Assembly: GCF_002135235.1 (NCBI RefSeq)
Contig: NZ_NEGB01000002.1
Coordinates: 310,001-374,000, forward strand
Reading direction: 5' to 3'
DNA from: Acinetobacter silvestris
GTDB lineage: Bacteria > Pseudomonadota > Gammaproteobacteria > Pseudomonadales > Moraxellaceae
Length of the DNA stretch: 64,000 nucleotides
Shown: positions 18,692 through 28,501 of the stretch, one piece after another
Layout of the letters: each line of letters opens with the position of its first letter
Position numbering within the stretch: the stretch's first letter is position 1
Notes under the pieces: model-generated
What the model saw: the letters and a program-made list of their open reading frames with translations, nothing else
What the model was told of the DNA's origin: nothing
The model's database searches: none
Made by a program: the position numbers and the translations under genes

Positions 18692-20923
18692 TTAAACAAA
18701 TGCAAGTGCAGCATTTAAAGTCGCACTTGGACGCATTACAGCATTCACTTTCTCTTGATCAATCGCATAGTAACCACCGATATCAGCTGGTTTACCTTGC
18801 ACTTGAGCAAGTTCAGTAACAATCTTCTCTTCATTTGCATTCAGTTCTGCTGCAAGTGCAGTGAATTTCGCTTTTAACTCAGTATCTTGATCTTGTGCAG
18901 CAAGTTCTTCAGCCCAATACTTTGCTAAATAGAAGTGACTGCCACGGTTATCAAGCTCACCAGTACGACGTGATGGAGACTTGTCGTTATCCAACAATTT
19001 ACCCGTTGCTTGGTCTAATGTCTTCGCAAGCAACTTAGCACGTGCATTGTCTTCTTTGATGCCCATCTCTTCTAAAGAAACAGCAAGTGCCATGAACTCA
19101 CCTAGTGAATCCCAACGTAAATGGTTTTCTTCAACTAACTGTTGTACGTGCTTCGGTGCTGAACCGCCTGCACCCGTTTCGTACATGCCACCACCAGCCA
19201 TTAACGGCACGATAGACAACATTTTAGCTGAAGTACCCAATTCCATAATCGGGAACAAGTCAGTCAGGTAATCACGTAAAATATTACCAGTCACTGAAAT
19301 AGTATCAAGACCACGAGCTACACGTTCAAGTGTGTAACGCATTGCACGTACTTGAGACATAATTTGGATATCAAGACCAGTCGTATCATGATCTTTCAAG
19401 TATTTTTCTACTTTCTTGATCAATTCATTTTCATGCGGACGGTACGGGTCAAGCCAGAAAATTGCAGGCATACCTGAGTTACGCGCACGTGTTACTGCAA
19501 GTTTTACCCAATCACGAATCGGTGCATCTTTCACCTGACACATACGCCAAATGTCGCCTTCTTCAACATTCTGTGACATCAACACTTCACCTGTTTCAAG
19601 GTCAGTGATGTTAGCAATACCAGCTTCAGGCACTTCAAATGTCTTGTCGTGTGAACCGTACTCTTCCGCTTTTTGAGCCATCAAACCAACATTAGGTACA
19701 GTACCCATAGTTTTTGGATCAAAATTACCATTCCATTTACAGAAATTAATCATTTCTTGGTAAATACGCGCAAATGTAGATTCAGGCATTACAGCTTTAC
19801 AATCGTAAGGTTTACCGTCAGCACCCCACATTTTACCGCCACCACGAATCATTGCAGGCATAGATGCATCTACAATCACGTCGTTTGGTGAATGGAAGTT
19901 AGTAATACCTTTTGCAGAATCTACCATTGCAAGTGCAGGACGGTGCTCTTGACATGCATGAAGATCTTCGATGATTTCTTCACGAAGAGAAGTAGGTAGA
20001 GTTGCGATTTTTTCGTAAAGACCAGACATACCGTTGTTTACGTTAATGCCTAATTCATCGAATAATTTACCATGCTTTTCGAATGCATTTTTATAGTAAA
20101 TTTTCACACAGTGACCGAATACGATCGGATGTGAAACTTTCATCATAGTTGCTTTCACGTGTAAAGAGAACAAGATGCCTGCTTCACGGCAATCTTCGAG
20201 TTCCTTTTCATAGAAGTCACAGAGTGCTTTTTTACTCATGAACATCGAATCAATGATTTCACCATCCTTTAATGCCACTTTTGGCTTAAGAACGATTGTT
20301 TCACCACTTTTCGTGATCAATTCCATTTTCACATCACGTGCACGGTCAAGTGTCATTGACTTTTCACCGTGGTAGAAGTCGCCTTCTTCCATGTGTGACA
20401 CATGCGTCTGTGACCACTGCTTCCACTCGCTCATTGAATGTGGGTGCTTCTTAACGTAATTTTTTACTGCAGCTGGTGCACGACGATCAGAGTTCCCTTC
20501 GCGCAGTACAGGGTTCACAGCTGAACCTAGACACTTGCTGTAACGCGCTTTGATCGCCTTTTCTTCTTCAGTCACTGGATTTTCTGGATAATCAGGAATT
20601 GCATAGCCCTTCGACTGTAGTTCCTTAATACACGCCATCAATTGGCCAACAGAAGCACTGATATTTGGTAGTTTGATGATATTCGTGTCTGGATCTTGCG
20701 TAAGATGGCCTAGCTCAGTGAGGGTATCTGGAACCTTTTGCTCGTCACTAAGATAATCTGCAAATTCTGCAAGCACACGTGATGCTACAGAAATGTCAGT
20801 TTTGACGATCTCGATGCCAGCCGGTTTAGTAAAGGTCTCAATGATCGGCAGCAGTGAGTAGGTCGCCAATAGTGGCGCCTCATCGGTCAATGTGTAAATG
20901 ATTGTTGACTTTCCACCAGCCAT
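18692..20923 (-). CDS. NADP-dependent isocitrate dehydrogenase, monomeric type
   Basis: A 743-residue enzyme of the monomeric IDH family, unrelated in length and architecture to Icd but catalysing the same reaction. Family marks include the N-terminal [19 protein letters not shown], the [18 protein letters not shown] segment near residue 145, a [16 protein letters not shown] active-site region and [10 protein letters not shown] near residue 585. ATG 20923 has no close competitor. The upstream 200 bp hold unusual nested hairpins that may regulate it. Having both IDH types is known in some Acinetobacter and psychrophilic bacteria. Confidence 0.95.
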   Translation of the reverse strand: MAGGKSTIIYTLTDEAPLLATYSLLPIIETFTKPAGIEIVKTDISVASRVLAEFADYLSDEQKVPDTLTELGHLTQDPDTNIIKLPNISASVGQLMACIKELQSKGYAIPDYPENPVTEEEKAIKARYSKCLGSAVNPVLREGNSDRRAPAAVKNYVKKHPHSMSEWKQWSQTHVSHMEEGDFYHGEKSMTLDRARDVKMELITKSGETIVLKPKVALKDGEIIDSMFMSKKALCDFYEKELEDCREAGILFSLHVKATMMKVSHPIVFGHCVKIYYKNAFEKHGKLFDELGINVNNGMSGLYEKIATLPTSLREEIIEDLHACQEHRPALAMVDSAKGITNFHSPNDVIVDASMPAMIRGGGKMWGADGKPYDCKAVMPESTFARIYQEMINFCKWNGNFDPKTMGTVPNVGLMAQKAEEYGSHDKTFEVPEAGIANITDLETGEVLMSQNVEEGDIWRMCQVKDAPIRDWVKLAVTRARNSGMPAIFWLDPYRPHENELIKKVEKYLKDHDTTGLDIQIMSQVRAMRYTLERVARGLDTISVTGNILRDYLTDLFPIMELGTSAKMLSIVPLMAGGGMYETGAGGSAPKHVQQLVEENHLRWDSLGEFMALAVSLEEMGIKEDNARAKLLAKTLDQATGKLLDNDKSPSRRTGELDNRGSHFYLAKYWAEELAAQDQDTELKAKFTALAAELNANEEKIVTELAQVQGKPADIGGYYAIDQEKVNAVMRPSATLNAALAFV

Positions 20924-21013
20924 ATATAGCCCCTTGCATTGAATTGAGTTTTTTAGGACTAAGCTTTTGACTCAGCCCTGCGAACCGATTTACTTAAATG
21001 AAACATTTAAAGC

Positions 21014-21102
21014 ATTGGTGCTCATTGCACCTCAGTCAAAGTAATCTCTTTGCAGATTGCTTTGACTGAAAATTTATACACATCAGTGTTGTTCACCAAT
21101 GT
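21014..21102 (-). promoter_or_regulatory. Candidate structured leader of monomeric idh
   Basis: CAGTCAAAGTAATCT (21034-21048) pairs with AGATTGCTTTGACTG (21055-21069), 14 of 15 positions, around a 6-nt loop. CATTGGTG (21014-21021) pairs with CACCAATG (21095-21102) around that hairpin. GGTGC and GCACC (21018-21032) form a small hairpin that excludes the outer pairing. The two alternative folds resemble an RNA switch or attenuator, but no known class was recognised. Confidence 0.4.
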
Positions 21103-21354
21103 TGATATTCTACTTGAAATTTCATCTTTTTTCGAATATAGGTAGGTGCAACAGGTTCCTTCGACCGTACCCACGCAGTTAATCACTTGAATGAGGATTT
21201 GAATACTCAACAAATAATTAGTAATAATTATCAATATGTTATTGTGATTTTACTCTTTAATATTGATTAAAGCCCCAATCATTCTTTTTACTAATTTATA
21301 AACCAATTACTTGGAACATGTTGGGTATCATGGAAATAAATTATCCTAAGCGAA

Positions 21355-21457
21355 TACAGTTCAAAGTTTTTTGCTAATCAGCGAAAAACTTTGTTGTTGA
21401 GTAGTATATACGCTTCACTATTATATTAGGCTCACTTTTAAAAGTTTTCGAACTGTA
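21355..21457. repeat. 103-bp inverted-repeat element
   Basis: TACAGTTC (21355-21362) and GAACTGTA (21450-21457) are perfect inverted arms. Inside lies a 13-bp stem, CAAAGTTTTTTGC against GCGAAAAACTTTG, with a TAATCA loop (21362-21393). It could be a miniature mobile element, an RNA gene or a relic. I see no target-site duplication. Confidence 0.35.
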
Positions 21458-21546
21458 ATCACTACATAGCAACAATCTTTTTAAAAAGTATCTCAGGCTT
21501 TTACGCCGAATTAATATTTATAAATTTACTTCTCTACTTCCTACAA

Positions 21547-21572
21547 AAAAACCGATGCCTAAACATCGGTTT
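21547..21572 (-). terminator. Terminator of the M61 peptidase gene
   Basis: AAACCGATG-loop-CATCGGTTTTTTT on the minus strand, about 25 bp after the stop. Confidence 0.85.
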
Positions 21573-21598
21573 CACATGGCTTTAAAATAGTAATCAAG

Positions 21599-23302
21599 TT
21601 AAGCATTTAACCATTTTTCAGCTTTAGCTTGATCTTCAATCGTCAGCTCAACCGTGGTTAAATGAATTTCACTGCCTTGAACTTCAAATTGCATAAACTC
21701 ATCTCGACGGAATGCATACACAATGTAATTACCTTCCTGCTTAGCATATTTGGCTAACAATTTTTCAGTCGCTTTTAGACCATCAATGGCAACAATCACA
21801 TCATTGGCAGAAAGCCCTGCTTTTGCTCCTACCCCATTACGACGGGCTTGTTGAATTACAACACCTTCCGCTTTATCTGCCACTTTTAAACCAAAGGGTA
21901 ATGCTTTTTCATTTTTTAATGTATAGCGTAAACCAAACTCAGGTAACAACTGATCCAATGGCAATTCATCAGTGGTATTAATTAAATGATGAATCTGCTC
22001 TGACCAGTCTTGCCCCGTCAGTTCTTTACACAAATCAAAGATGGTACGTTCATTAACCTGAATACCTTTTTGGCTATTTTCATACAGACGGCGCATTAAT
22101 GCATCTAAGCTTGAGCCACGCAGGCGCAACCCAAGATCCAAACTCAATGCAACCAAACAACCTTTATTATAATAACTGGTTCCCGCATTATTCGAATTTT
22201 CATCCTGACGATAAAACTTAACCCACGCATCAAAACTAGATTCTGCCACTGTTTGAATTTCACGACCCGGATTCTGTAAATAACGATCAATCTGTGCCTT
22301 GATCAATTTCAAATATGAATCCTGTGAAATCACGCCACTACGGTGCAAAATCAGATCATCATAATAAGATGTGAAGCCTTCAAAAATCCACAATAAAGAG
22401 GTGTAACTTTCCTGATGTAAATCATAATTGGTAAAATTTTCAGGACGAATGAATTTCACCAACCACGAATGAAAATACTCATGACTACAAAGACCGAGGA
22501 AACGCTGATAATCTTCTGATGGTTCAACAGGCTCATCGGTTTTAGGTAAGTCATCACGCGGCGTAATTAAACTTGTACTATTCGGATGTTCCAGACCACC
22601 ATAACTATTACCTGTTGCCATGGTCATAAAGGTATAGTTTTCAAAAGGTGCTGAACCGAACATCGAAATTTCTGTACGACAAATTTTTTCAATGTCTTGC
22701 TGCATACGTTCAGCATTCATGGTGTGTTTGCCTGACACCACAAACTCATGCGGAATACCATTCGCTTCAAAACTAAAACGGGTTTGATCTGCCAACTCAA
22801 AAGGACTATCGATCAACTGCATATAGTTTTTGGCTTTTAAGGTATGACGACCTCTCACTAAGCTCTTATTTTCTAGACCCGTCGCCAATTGAAAATGCTT
22901 CAATTCATTGGGTAAAAACACTTCAACTTCGATGGGTGCATCATCCTGATCTTGCAGACCTAAACAGAGACATGCTGGATTGACATATAAACGAGTTTGA
23001 TCAACGTATGCCCCTCGCACCGAAAGATCATAAGCATAGGCATCATACTCCACCGTAATCAATTCATGATCAGTGTTATATAAGCGCCATTTATTTTTCT
23101 CAAATTTACTGATTTTCAGCAAACGCCCATCTTCATCGTAGGCTTTGACCGATTCAAGATGCTTCGAGAATTCGCGTAAAAGATAACTACCAGGTATCCA
23201 ATTAGGTAACCATAAAATCTGTGTCGGGTTTGCTAAAAAGCGCAAAGTGACATGCACAAGATGTTGACGATAGTCGTCAAATTCGATCTGATAATGCAAC
23301 AT
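21599..23302 (-). CDS. M61 family metallopeptidase with PDZ domain
   Basis: A 567-residue protein of the glycyl-aminopeptidase family M61. The N-terminal 160 residues form the beta-rich M61 domain. The zinc-binding helix SHEYFHSWLVKFIRPENF with HExxH is near residue 273, and the LWIFEGFTSYYDDL motif supplies the third ligand. A C-terminal PDZ domain spans about residues 455-545 (AGLSANDVIVAIDGLKA). No signal peptide, so probably cytoplasmic. The physiological substrate is unknown. It is divergent from the dacD-like gene, with about 125 bp between starts. Confidence 0.92.
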   Translation of the reverse strand: MLHYQIEFDDYRQHLVHVTLRFLANPTQILWLPNWIPGSYLLREFSKHLESVKAYDEDGRLLKISKFEKNKWRLYNTDHELITVEYDAYAYDLSVRGAYVDQTRLYVNPACLCLGLQDQDDAPIEVEVFLPNELKHFQLATGLENKSLVRGRHTLKAKNYMQLIDSPFELADQTRFSFEANGIPHEFVVSGKHTMNAERMQQDIEKICRTEISMFGSAPFENYTFMTMATGNSYGGLEHPNSTSLITPRDDLPKTDEPVEPSEDYQRFLGLCSHEYFHSWLVKFIRPENFTNYDLHQESYTSLLWIFEGFTSYYDDLILHRSGVISQDSYLKLIKAQIDRYLQNPGREIQTVAESSFDAWVKFYRQDENSNNAGTSYYNKGCLVALSLDLGLRLRGSSLDALMRRLYENSQKGIQVNERTIFDLCKELTGQDWSEQIHHLINTTDELPLDQLLPEFGLRYTLKNEKALPFGLKVADKAEGVVIQQARRNGVGAKAGLSANDVIVAIDGLKATEKLLAKYAKQEGNYIVYAFRRDEFMQFEVQGSEIHLTTVELTIEDQAKAEKWLNA

Positions 23303-23428
23303 AGTTCGTATTCAAAAATGCTAGAGAGATAAATTATCAATTAGATTAGCATTTTTTTACAAAGTCATGCGATCTTCGTCGCAATTGTCTACAAATCTGA
23401 CTAGCTATGATAAAAAAAAAGGCATAGC

Positions 23429-24754
23429 ATGCGCACTGTTTTGTGCGTACATCGCCACCGGATCGGCTTTAAAGGTATTCCCCTGTTGAAAATTTCTACT
23501 TATCTCTTCGTCATACTGAGCTGTTTCTGCTCTACATTCGTTAATGCTGCTTTACTCAATATTAATCCTGCCACGGTTGAAGCCGAAGCTTGGACTATTT
23601 TAGATGTGCAATCGGGTCAAACCATTGCAGAGTTTAATAGTCATGTGCAACGTGCACCAGCTTCTATGACTAAGATGATGGTGGCCTACATTACCTTACA
23701 GGAAATCAAAGCAGGTCATTTGCGTAAAGATGAAATATTAACAGCAACACCCGTGGTACAAATGGTGCAATGGGATGAATCTCAAATGTACCTCAAACAA
23801 GGTGAACAGATTTCAATTGACCAATTATTGGCAGGACTAATTGTCATGTCGGCCAATGATGCAGCAGTAACTTTGGCAGAACGCATTTCTGGTAGTGTGC
23901 CAGCTTTCGTGGCACGTATGAATCAGCAAGCACAAGCCTTAGGGATGAAGGACACTCACTTTACCAATCCTGCTGGTATAACGATGCCTGATCATGTTTC
24001 ATCTGCGCATGATATGGCACTTTTAGGCCAAGCTGTAACTATACACACGCCTGAATATTTACATTATTCAGTCATGCCGAGTTTTAGCTATAAACAACGC
24101 TTCCATCGTGCGACCAATCTTGTTTTAAAGTCAGACCCAACAGTTGATGGTTTAAAAACAGGTTTTACCAAAGCAGCTGGTTTTAACTTAGCACTCACCG
24201 CGCACCGAGCTACAGGTATTACAGACATGCCAGACCGTCGTTTAATCGTAGTCGTCATGGGTGCAAAAAGTGGGATTAAACGTGCTGAGGTGGCGCATAA
24301 ATTATTAAATCTCGGCTACGCTTATACCCGTGACGAAGTCATTATTAAAGATAAACAATTAATTGCTGAACTTCCTGTGATCCAATCAACCCTCAAAATG
24401 TTTAAGGTTGAAGCCAAGAAACCACAAATTGTGACCACATCTTTATATAACGATGCTGTACCTATTGATCTGATGACTTTTGATAATATCAATCAAAAAG
24501 TGACTACTGTAAATGCGAATGGCTTAATCTCGACGATAGAACCACTACAAGAAACCCAAACTCATTTAAATGTTGAATTAAATGAATCTTTACTTACAGC
24601 ACCTTTAGCCAAAATGATGCATTTAGCCAAAGTGAATGTGTATCAGAACAATCAACTTATACAAACATTTGATATTGCAGATGAAGTTCATATTGAGCAA
24701 GCAAGTTGGTTAGAACGCTTGATGATGTGGTTAAAAATGCGCTTAGGTCTTTAA
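23429..24754 (+). CDS. dacD: D-alanyl-D-alanine carboxypeptidase (PBP5/6 family, DacD-like)
   Basis: A 441-residue penicillin-binding protein that trims the terminal D-Ala of peptidoglycan stem peptides. The active-site motifs are present: SxxK in PASMTKM (Ser79, Lys82), SxN as SAND (residue 141) and KTG in VDGLKTGFTK near residue 243. The signal peptide ends around residue 40, after a rather long n-region. A C-terminal beta domain and an amphipathic MMWLKMRLGL helix anchor it to the membrane. In Acinetobacter the longer paralogue of this family is called DacD (PBP6b); that symbol is by size and is not certain. Confidence 0.85.
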   Translation: MRTVLCVHRHRIGFKGIPLLKISTYLFVILSCFCSTFVNAALLNINPATVEAEAWTILDVQSGQTIAEFNSHVQRAPASMTKMMVAYITLQEIKAGHLRKDEILTATPVVQMVQWDESQMYLKQGEQISIDQLLAGLIVMSANDAAVTLAERISGSVPAFVARMNQQAQALGMKDTHFTNPAGITMPDHVSSAHDMALLGQAVTIHTPEYLHYSVMPSFSYKQRFHRATNLVLKSDPTVDGLKTGFTKAAGFNLALTAHRATGITDMPDRRLIVVVMGAKSGIKRAEVAHKLLNLGYAYTRDEVIIKDKQLIAELPVIQSTLKMFKVEAKKPQIVTTSLYNDAVPIDLMTFDNINQKVTTVNANGLISTIEPLQETQTHLNVELNESLLTAPLAKMMHLAKVNVYQNNQLIQTFDIADEVHIEQASWLERLMMWLKMRLGL

Positions 24755-24827
24755 AAGAGATGAAAGTACATCTTTACCTTTATTTAGTATAAATATGTAA
24801 CTTGTATAACAAAAAAACGGCGAATCA

Positions 24828-24866
24828 AAAAATGGGATGACATATTTAATGTCATCCCATTTTATT
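24828..24866 (+). terminator. Strong terminator behind the carboxypeptidase gene
   Basis: AAAATGGGATGAC-ATATTTAAT-GTCATCCCATTTTATT, a 13-bp perfect stem, ending 26 bp before the ndh start. Confidence 0.9.
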
Positions 24867-24891
24867 AATAACAATATATAGGTCTATAACA

Positions 24892-26178
24892 ATGTCAGAA
24901 CTTCATCATATCGTGGTGGTTGGCGGTGGCGCAGGTGGTTTAGAACTTGTGACGCAACTTGGTGATACTTTAGGAAAATCTAAAAAAGCCAAAATCACTT
25001 TGGTTGATCAAAAACTCACACATATTTGGAAACCGCTATTGCATGAGATCGCTGCAGGCACAATGAATCCGAATGATGAAGAAACCAATTACTACGCACA
25101 TGCTGCCAAGCATCATTATGAGTTTATTCTCGGTCGTTTTGAAAAGCTCGACAAAGATCTAAAACAGATTTCAATCGCTAAAATCCAAGCGTCTAAGTAT
25201 GAAGCATTTCCTGAACAACATACGCTAACTTACGATACACTTATTTTAGCAGTAGGTTCAGTATCAAATGACTTTCATACTCAAGGTGTTGCAGAGTTTT
25301 GTCACTATCTCGATAGCCGCCAACAAGCTGAAATTTTTCAACAAGATCTACTGCATCTATATCTAGATGCGCAAAATAAAAATATCAATCGAGATTTACA
25401 CATTGCGATTATCGGTGCTGGTGCAACGGGCGTAGAACTTGCAGCTGAATTATCAGAAGCCAAGCAAAATTTTTATAAATATGGTTTAAACAAGATTAAT
25501 CCTAATCTCGTTAAAATTTCATTGATTGAAGGTGCTCAACGTATTTTACCTGCACTTTCAGACAAAATTGCCGAACATGCTACTCAACAATTACAACGTA
25601 TGAAAATTGATATCCTTACCGAAAAGCGTGTGGAAAAAGTAGATGCTGAAAAAATCTATTTTAATGATGGCACCAGTATCAATGCCGAACTTAAAGTTTG
25701 GGTGGCTGGCATTAAAACACCCACCGTAATTGAAAAACTTCAAGGCTTTAAAAAAGACCGAATGGGTCGGCTTGATGTTTATGCAACTTTGCAAACTCAA
25801 TCAGATCCCAATATTTTTGCCTTTGGAGATTGTGCACATTGTATTTTAGATGCACGCGAACCTGCATTAGGCCCCCGTGCGCAAGTTGCCAGTCAACAAG
25901 CCACTTTCCTTGTAGATGCGATGCAGGCTCGATTGAATGGTAAACAGCAACCAATGTTCCAATTTTCAGATAAAGGCTCTTTAGTCTCACTGAGTAAGAA
26001 TAAAGCCGTTGGTGAACTACTCGGACAAGTCAATGTTCAAGGTTTTGTCGCTAAATCGATGTATGTATCTTTATATCGTATGCACCAAGCCACCATTTAT
26101 GGATATGCGCATGCAGGCTTATTGACTGCTAAAGATTTTGTTACACGGAAAATCACACCAAAGATAAAATTGCATTGA
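24892..26178 (+). CDS. ndh: Type II NADH:quinone dehydrogenase
   Basis: A 428-residue single-subunit flavoprotein that passes electrons from NADH to quinone without pumping protons. Two Rossmann motifs are visible: HHIVVVGGGAGGLELV at residues 5-20 for FAD, and IAIIGAGATGVELAAEL near residue 170 for NADH. IFAFGDCAHC near residue 310 is the second FAD contact, and QVASQQATFL is typical of NDH-2. The C-terminal part with an amphipathic segment probably anchors it to the inner membrane. Confidence 0.92.
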   Translation: MSELHHIVVVGGGAGGLELVTQLGDTLGKSKKAKITLVDQKLTHIWKPLLHEIAAGTMNPNDEETNYYAHAAKHHYEFILGRFEKLDKDLKQISIAKIQASKYEAFPEQHTLTYDTLILAVGSVSNDFHTQGVAEFCHYLDSRQQAEIFQQDLLHLYLDAQNKNINRDLHIAIIGAGATGVELAAELSEAKQNFYKYGLNKINPNLVKISLIEGAQRILPALSDKIAEHATQQLQRMKIDILTEKRVEKVDAEKIYFNDGTSINAELKVWVAGIKTPTVIEKLQGFKKDRMGRLDVYATLQTQSDPNIFAFGDCAHCILDAREPALGPRAQVASQQATFLVDAMQARLNGKQQPMFQFSDKGSLVSLSKNKAVGELLGQVNVQGFVAKSMYVSLYRMHQATIYGYAHAGLLTAKDFVTRKITPKIKLH

Positions 26179-26315
26179 AATTTTTAAATATGCCCTAATA
26201 AACAATAAAACGTCGTAAAAACGTAAGAAAATGCGGTTTTTTGAATGAAATCATTCTACAAATGCTGCATTTCAATTTATGATACCCTCTTAGAAAATTT
26301 GAATGGATCAGTAAC

Positions 26316-26798
26316 ATGACTGCTATTGCACATAACTCTGTAGTTTCTTTCAACTACAAATTAACGAATGCAGAGGGTGAAACTCTCGACCAATCTCAAG
26401 GTGAGCCGCTTGCATATTTGCATGGTGCAGGTAACATCATCCCTGGTTTAGAAAAAGCATTATTAGGCAAAACTGTTGGTGAAAAATTCACTGTAAACGT
26501 TCCTGCTGCTGAAGGTTATGGTGAATATAACCCTGACTTAGTTCAAGAAGTTCCTGCGCAAATGTTCCAAGGCGTAGACAACATCGAAGCTGGTATGCAA
26601 TTCCAAGCTCAAACTGATGATGGCGTTCAAATCGTAACTGTTAAAGCAATTGAAGGTGACAACATTCTTGTTGATGCTAACTTCCCACTTGCTGGTCAAG
26701 ACTTAACATTTGATGTTGAAATCGTTGAAATCCGTGAAGCTTCTCCTGAAGAATTAGAACACGGTCATGTTCACGGTGCGGGTGGTCATCACCACTAA
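26316..26798 (+). CDS. FKBP-type peptidyl-prolyl isomerase, SlyD-like
   Basis: A 160-residue cytosolic proline isomerase and chaperone. The FKBP domain (residues 1-70 and about 120-145) is split by the insert-in-flap domain, as in SlyD. AYLHGAGNIIPGLEKALLGK and TVNVPAAEGYGEYNP are the family's motifs. The tail HGHVHGAGGHHH is a likely nickel or zinc binding site, shorter than in E. coli SlyD. Codon use appears that of an abundantly expressed gene. Confidence 0.92.
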   Translation: MTAIAHNSVVSFNYKLTNAEGETLDQSQGEPLAYLHGAGNIIPGLEKALLGKTVGEKFTVNVPAAEGYGEYNPDLVQEVPAQMFQGVDNIEAGMQFQAQTDDGVQIVTVKAIEGDNILVDANFPLAGQDLTFDVEIVEIREASPEELEHGHVHGAGGHHH

Positions 26799-26814
26799 GA
26801 TCATTTGATCTTAT

Positions 26815-26848
26815 AAAAAGGCAAAGTATTTTTACTTTGCCTTTTTTA
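26815..26848 (+). terminator. Terminator of the SlyD-like gene
   Basis: AAAAAGGCAAAGTA-TTTT-TACTTTGCCTTTTTT, a long perfect stem, about 17 bp after the stop. Confidence 0.9.
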
Positions 26849-26902
26849 TTGAGTAATTTTAATGATATTTTGACTTAGATGAGTATTTAGATAAAAAACA
26901 CT

Positions 26903-28342
26903 ATGCAACAACTTCAGCTGATTTGGTTTAGACAAGATTTACGTCTGCATGATCATGCTGCACTATGGCATGCCACAACAACAGGACAAAGTATCGCACT
27001 TGTCATTCTCTCACCAGAACAATGGCGACTGCATGATGATGCAGCGATAAAAATTGATTTTTATTTACGCCAACTACAACAACTCAAACAAGATTTAGAA
27101 CTCCTCAATATTCCTTTAATTATTGAAACCATTCAACTTTGGAAAGATGTCCCTCAATTCATTCAAAAATTGTGTTTAGATTTAAATATTTCCGAAATAC
27201 ATGCCAATATTGAGCTTGGACAAAATGAATTAAAGCGTGATGCAAGCGCTCAACACGTACTGAATCAAAGCCATAAAGAGCTACAACTTTATCATGATCG
27301 TACTCTATTTCCTGTAGGAACAATTCGTAATAAAAGCAATCAGCCTTATCAAGTGTTTGGTGCTTTTAAAAAGCAATGTTATGAACGCTTCAGCATTTCT
27401 CTTCCACAATGCTTTCCTCAACCTAAAGCCCAAAAACAACTACAGATAAAATTAGCCAACTCTGAGATTCCAAGCATCGAAGAGTTATGTGATGTCAGCA
27501 TCCCTCAAGATCAACGTGATTTATGGCAAGTTAATGAAGCATATGCCCTACAACGTTTAGATGCCTTTATAGAAGACCACGTTAGTCATTATCAAACAGA
27601 AAGAGATTTTCCTTATCTTCAAGGGACAAGCCAACTCTCGGCTTATTTAAATAGTGGAATTTTGTCCATTCGGCAATGTATCCAAGCTTTATTTCGTCAT
27701 CAACAGGGTCAATTTCACATTGATCATGAAGGACAACAAACTTGGTTAGATGAATTATTGTGGCGAGAGTTTTATCAACATATTTTATTTGAATTCCCAA
27801 AAGTCTCTAAGCACCTCCCTTTTAAGGACAATACTCAAAAGATGCAATGGCGACATGCACCTGAGGATTTAGCAGCATGGCAACAGGGTCAAACAGGTAT
27901 TCCAATGGTCGATGCTGGCATGCGTCAATTACTTACTACAGGCTGGATGCACAATAGAGTTCGCATGATTGTCGCTATGTTTTTATGTAAAAATCTGCTC
28001 ATCGATTGGCGATTAGGCGAGCGCTGGTTCATGCAACATCTTATTGATGGAGATTTAGCAGCCAATAATGGTGGTTGGCAATGGTGTGCTTCCACTGGAA
28101 CAGATGCTGCGCCCTATTTTCGAATCTTCAATCCAATTAGCCAGTCTCAAAAATTTGATGCTGCTGGTGATTATATTCGTCAATGGGTTCCTGAATTGGC
28201 ACATTTAGATGCCAAGTCTATTCATGAGCCTTATGCAAAAAATCCAGAGCTAAAATTGGATTATCCAAAAGCCATTGTCGACTTAAAAATGAGTCGTATC
28301 CGAGCGATTACAGCATTTAAACCCGTTACATCTGAACATTAA
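26903..28342 (+). CDS. phrB: Deoxyribodipyrimidine photolyase
   Basis: A 479-residue light-driven DNA repair enzyme that splits cyclobutane pyrimidine dimers. The N-terminal antenna-binding domain starts LQLIWFRQDLRLHDHAAL. The FAD-binding C-terminal half has LLWREFYQHILFEFP, PMVDAGMRQLLTTGWMHNR and the DGDLAANNGGWQW motif with its conserved tryptophans. Length is typical of class I CPD photolyases. It is preceded by the terminator of the SlyD-like gene and so carries its own promoter. Confidence 0.95.
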   Translation: MQQLQLIWFRQDLRLHDHAALWHATTTGQSIALVILSPEQWRLHDDAAIKIDFYLRQLQQLKQDLELLNIPLIIETIQLWKDVPQFIQKLCLDLNISEIHANIELGQNELKRDASAQHVLNQSHKELQLYHDRTLFPVGTIRNKSNQPYQVFGAFKKQCYERFSISLPQCFPQPKAQKQLQIKLANSEIPSIEELCDVSIPQDQRDLWQVNEAYALQRLDAFIEDHVSHYQTERDFPYLQGTSQLSAYLNSGILSIRQCIQALFRHQQGQFHIDHEGQQTWLDELLWREFYQHILFEFPKVSKHLPFKDNTQKMQWRHAPEDLAAWQQGQTGIPMVDAGMRQLLTTGWMHNRVRMIVAMFLCKNLLIDWRLGERWFMQHLIDGDLAANNGGWQWCASTGTDAAPYFRIFNPISQSQKFDAAGDYIRQWVPELAHLDAKSIHEPYAKNPELKLDYPKAIVDLKMSRIRAITAFKPVTSEH

Positions 28343-28501
28343 CCACCACAATTTAAATCGTTCAACATAAATAAAAACCATGAGACAATAATCAATAGAC
28401 GTTATTGCATGATATGAGCGCTGAAAAAGCTGGACTCTTTCTAAGCATGAGTCAAATATCTCACGAAAATAAAGTTGAATAATCTGATACCGAAAGATAC
28501 T

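Larger units (their letters stand above)
20924..21598. other. 675-bp intergenic region rich in inverted repeats
   Basis: Upstream of idh. It contains the nested hairpins at 21014-21102, a second paired element at 21355-21457 and the terminator of the M61 gene. A 70-codon minus-strand frame (21022-21234) crosses the first element, but I cannot support it as a gene. Confidence 0.5.

Noticed and set aside
21022..21234. 70-codon minus-strand frame as a gene
   Set aside because: No ribosome site or family; its end coincides with the stem arms of the hairpin element, which explains the sequence better.
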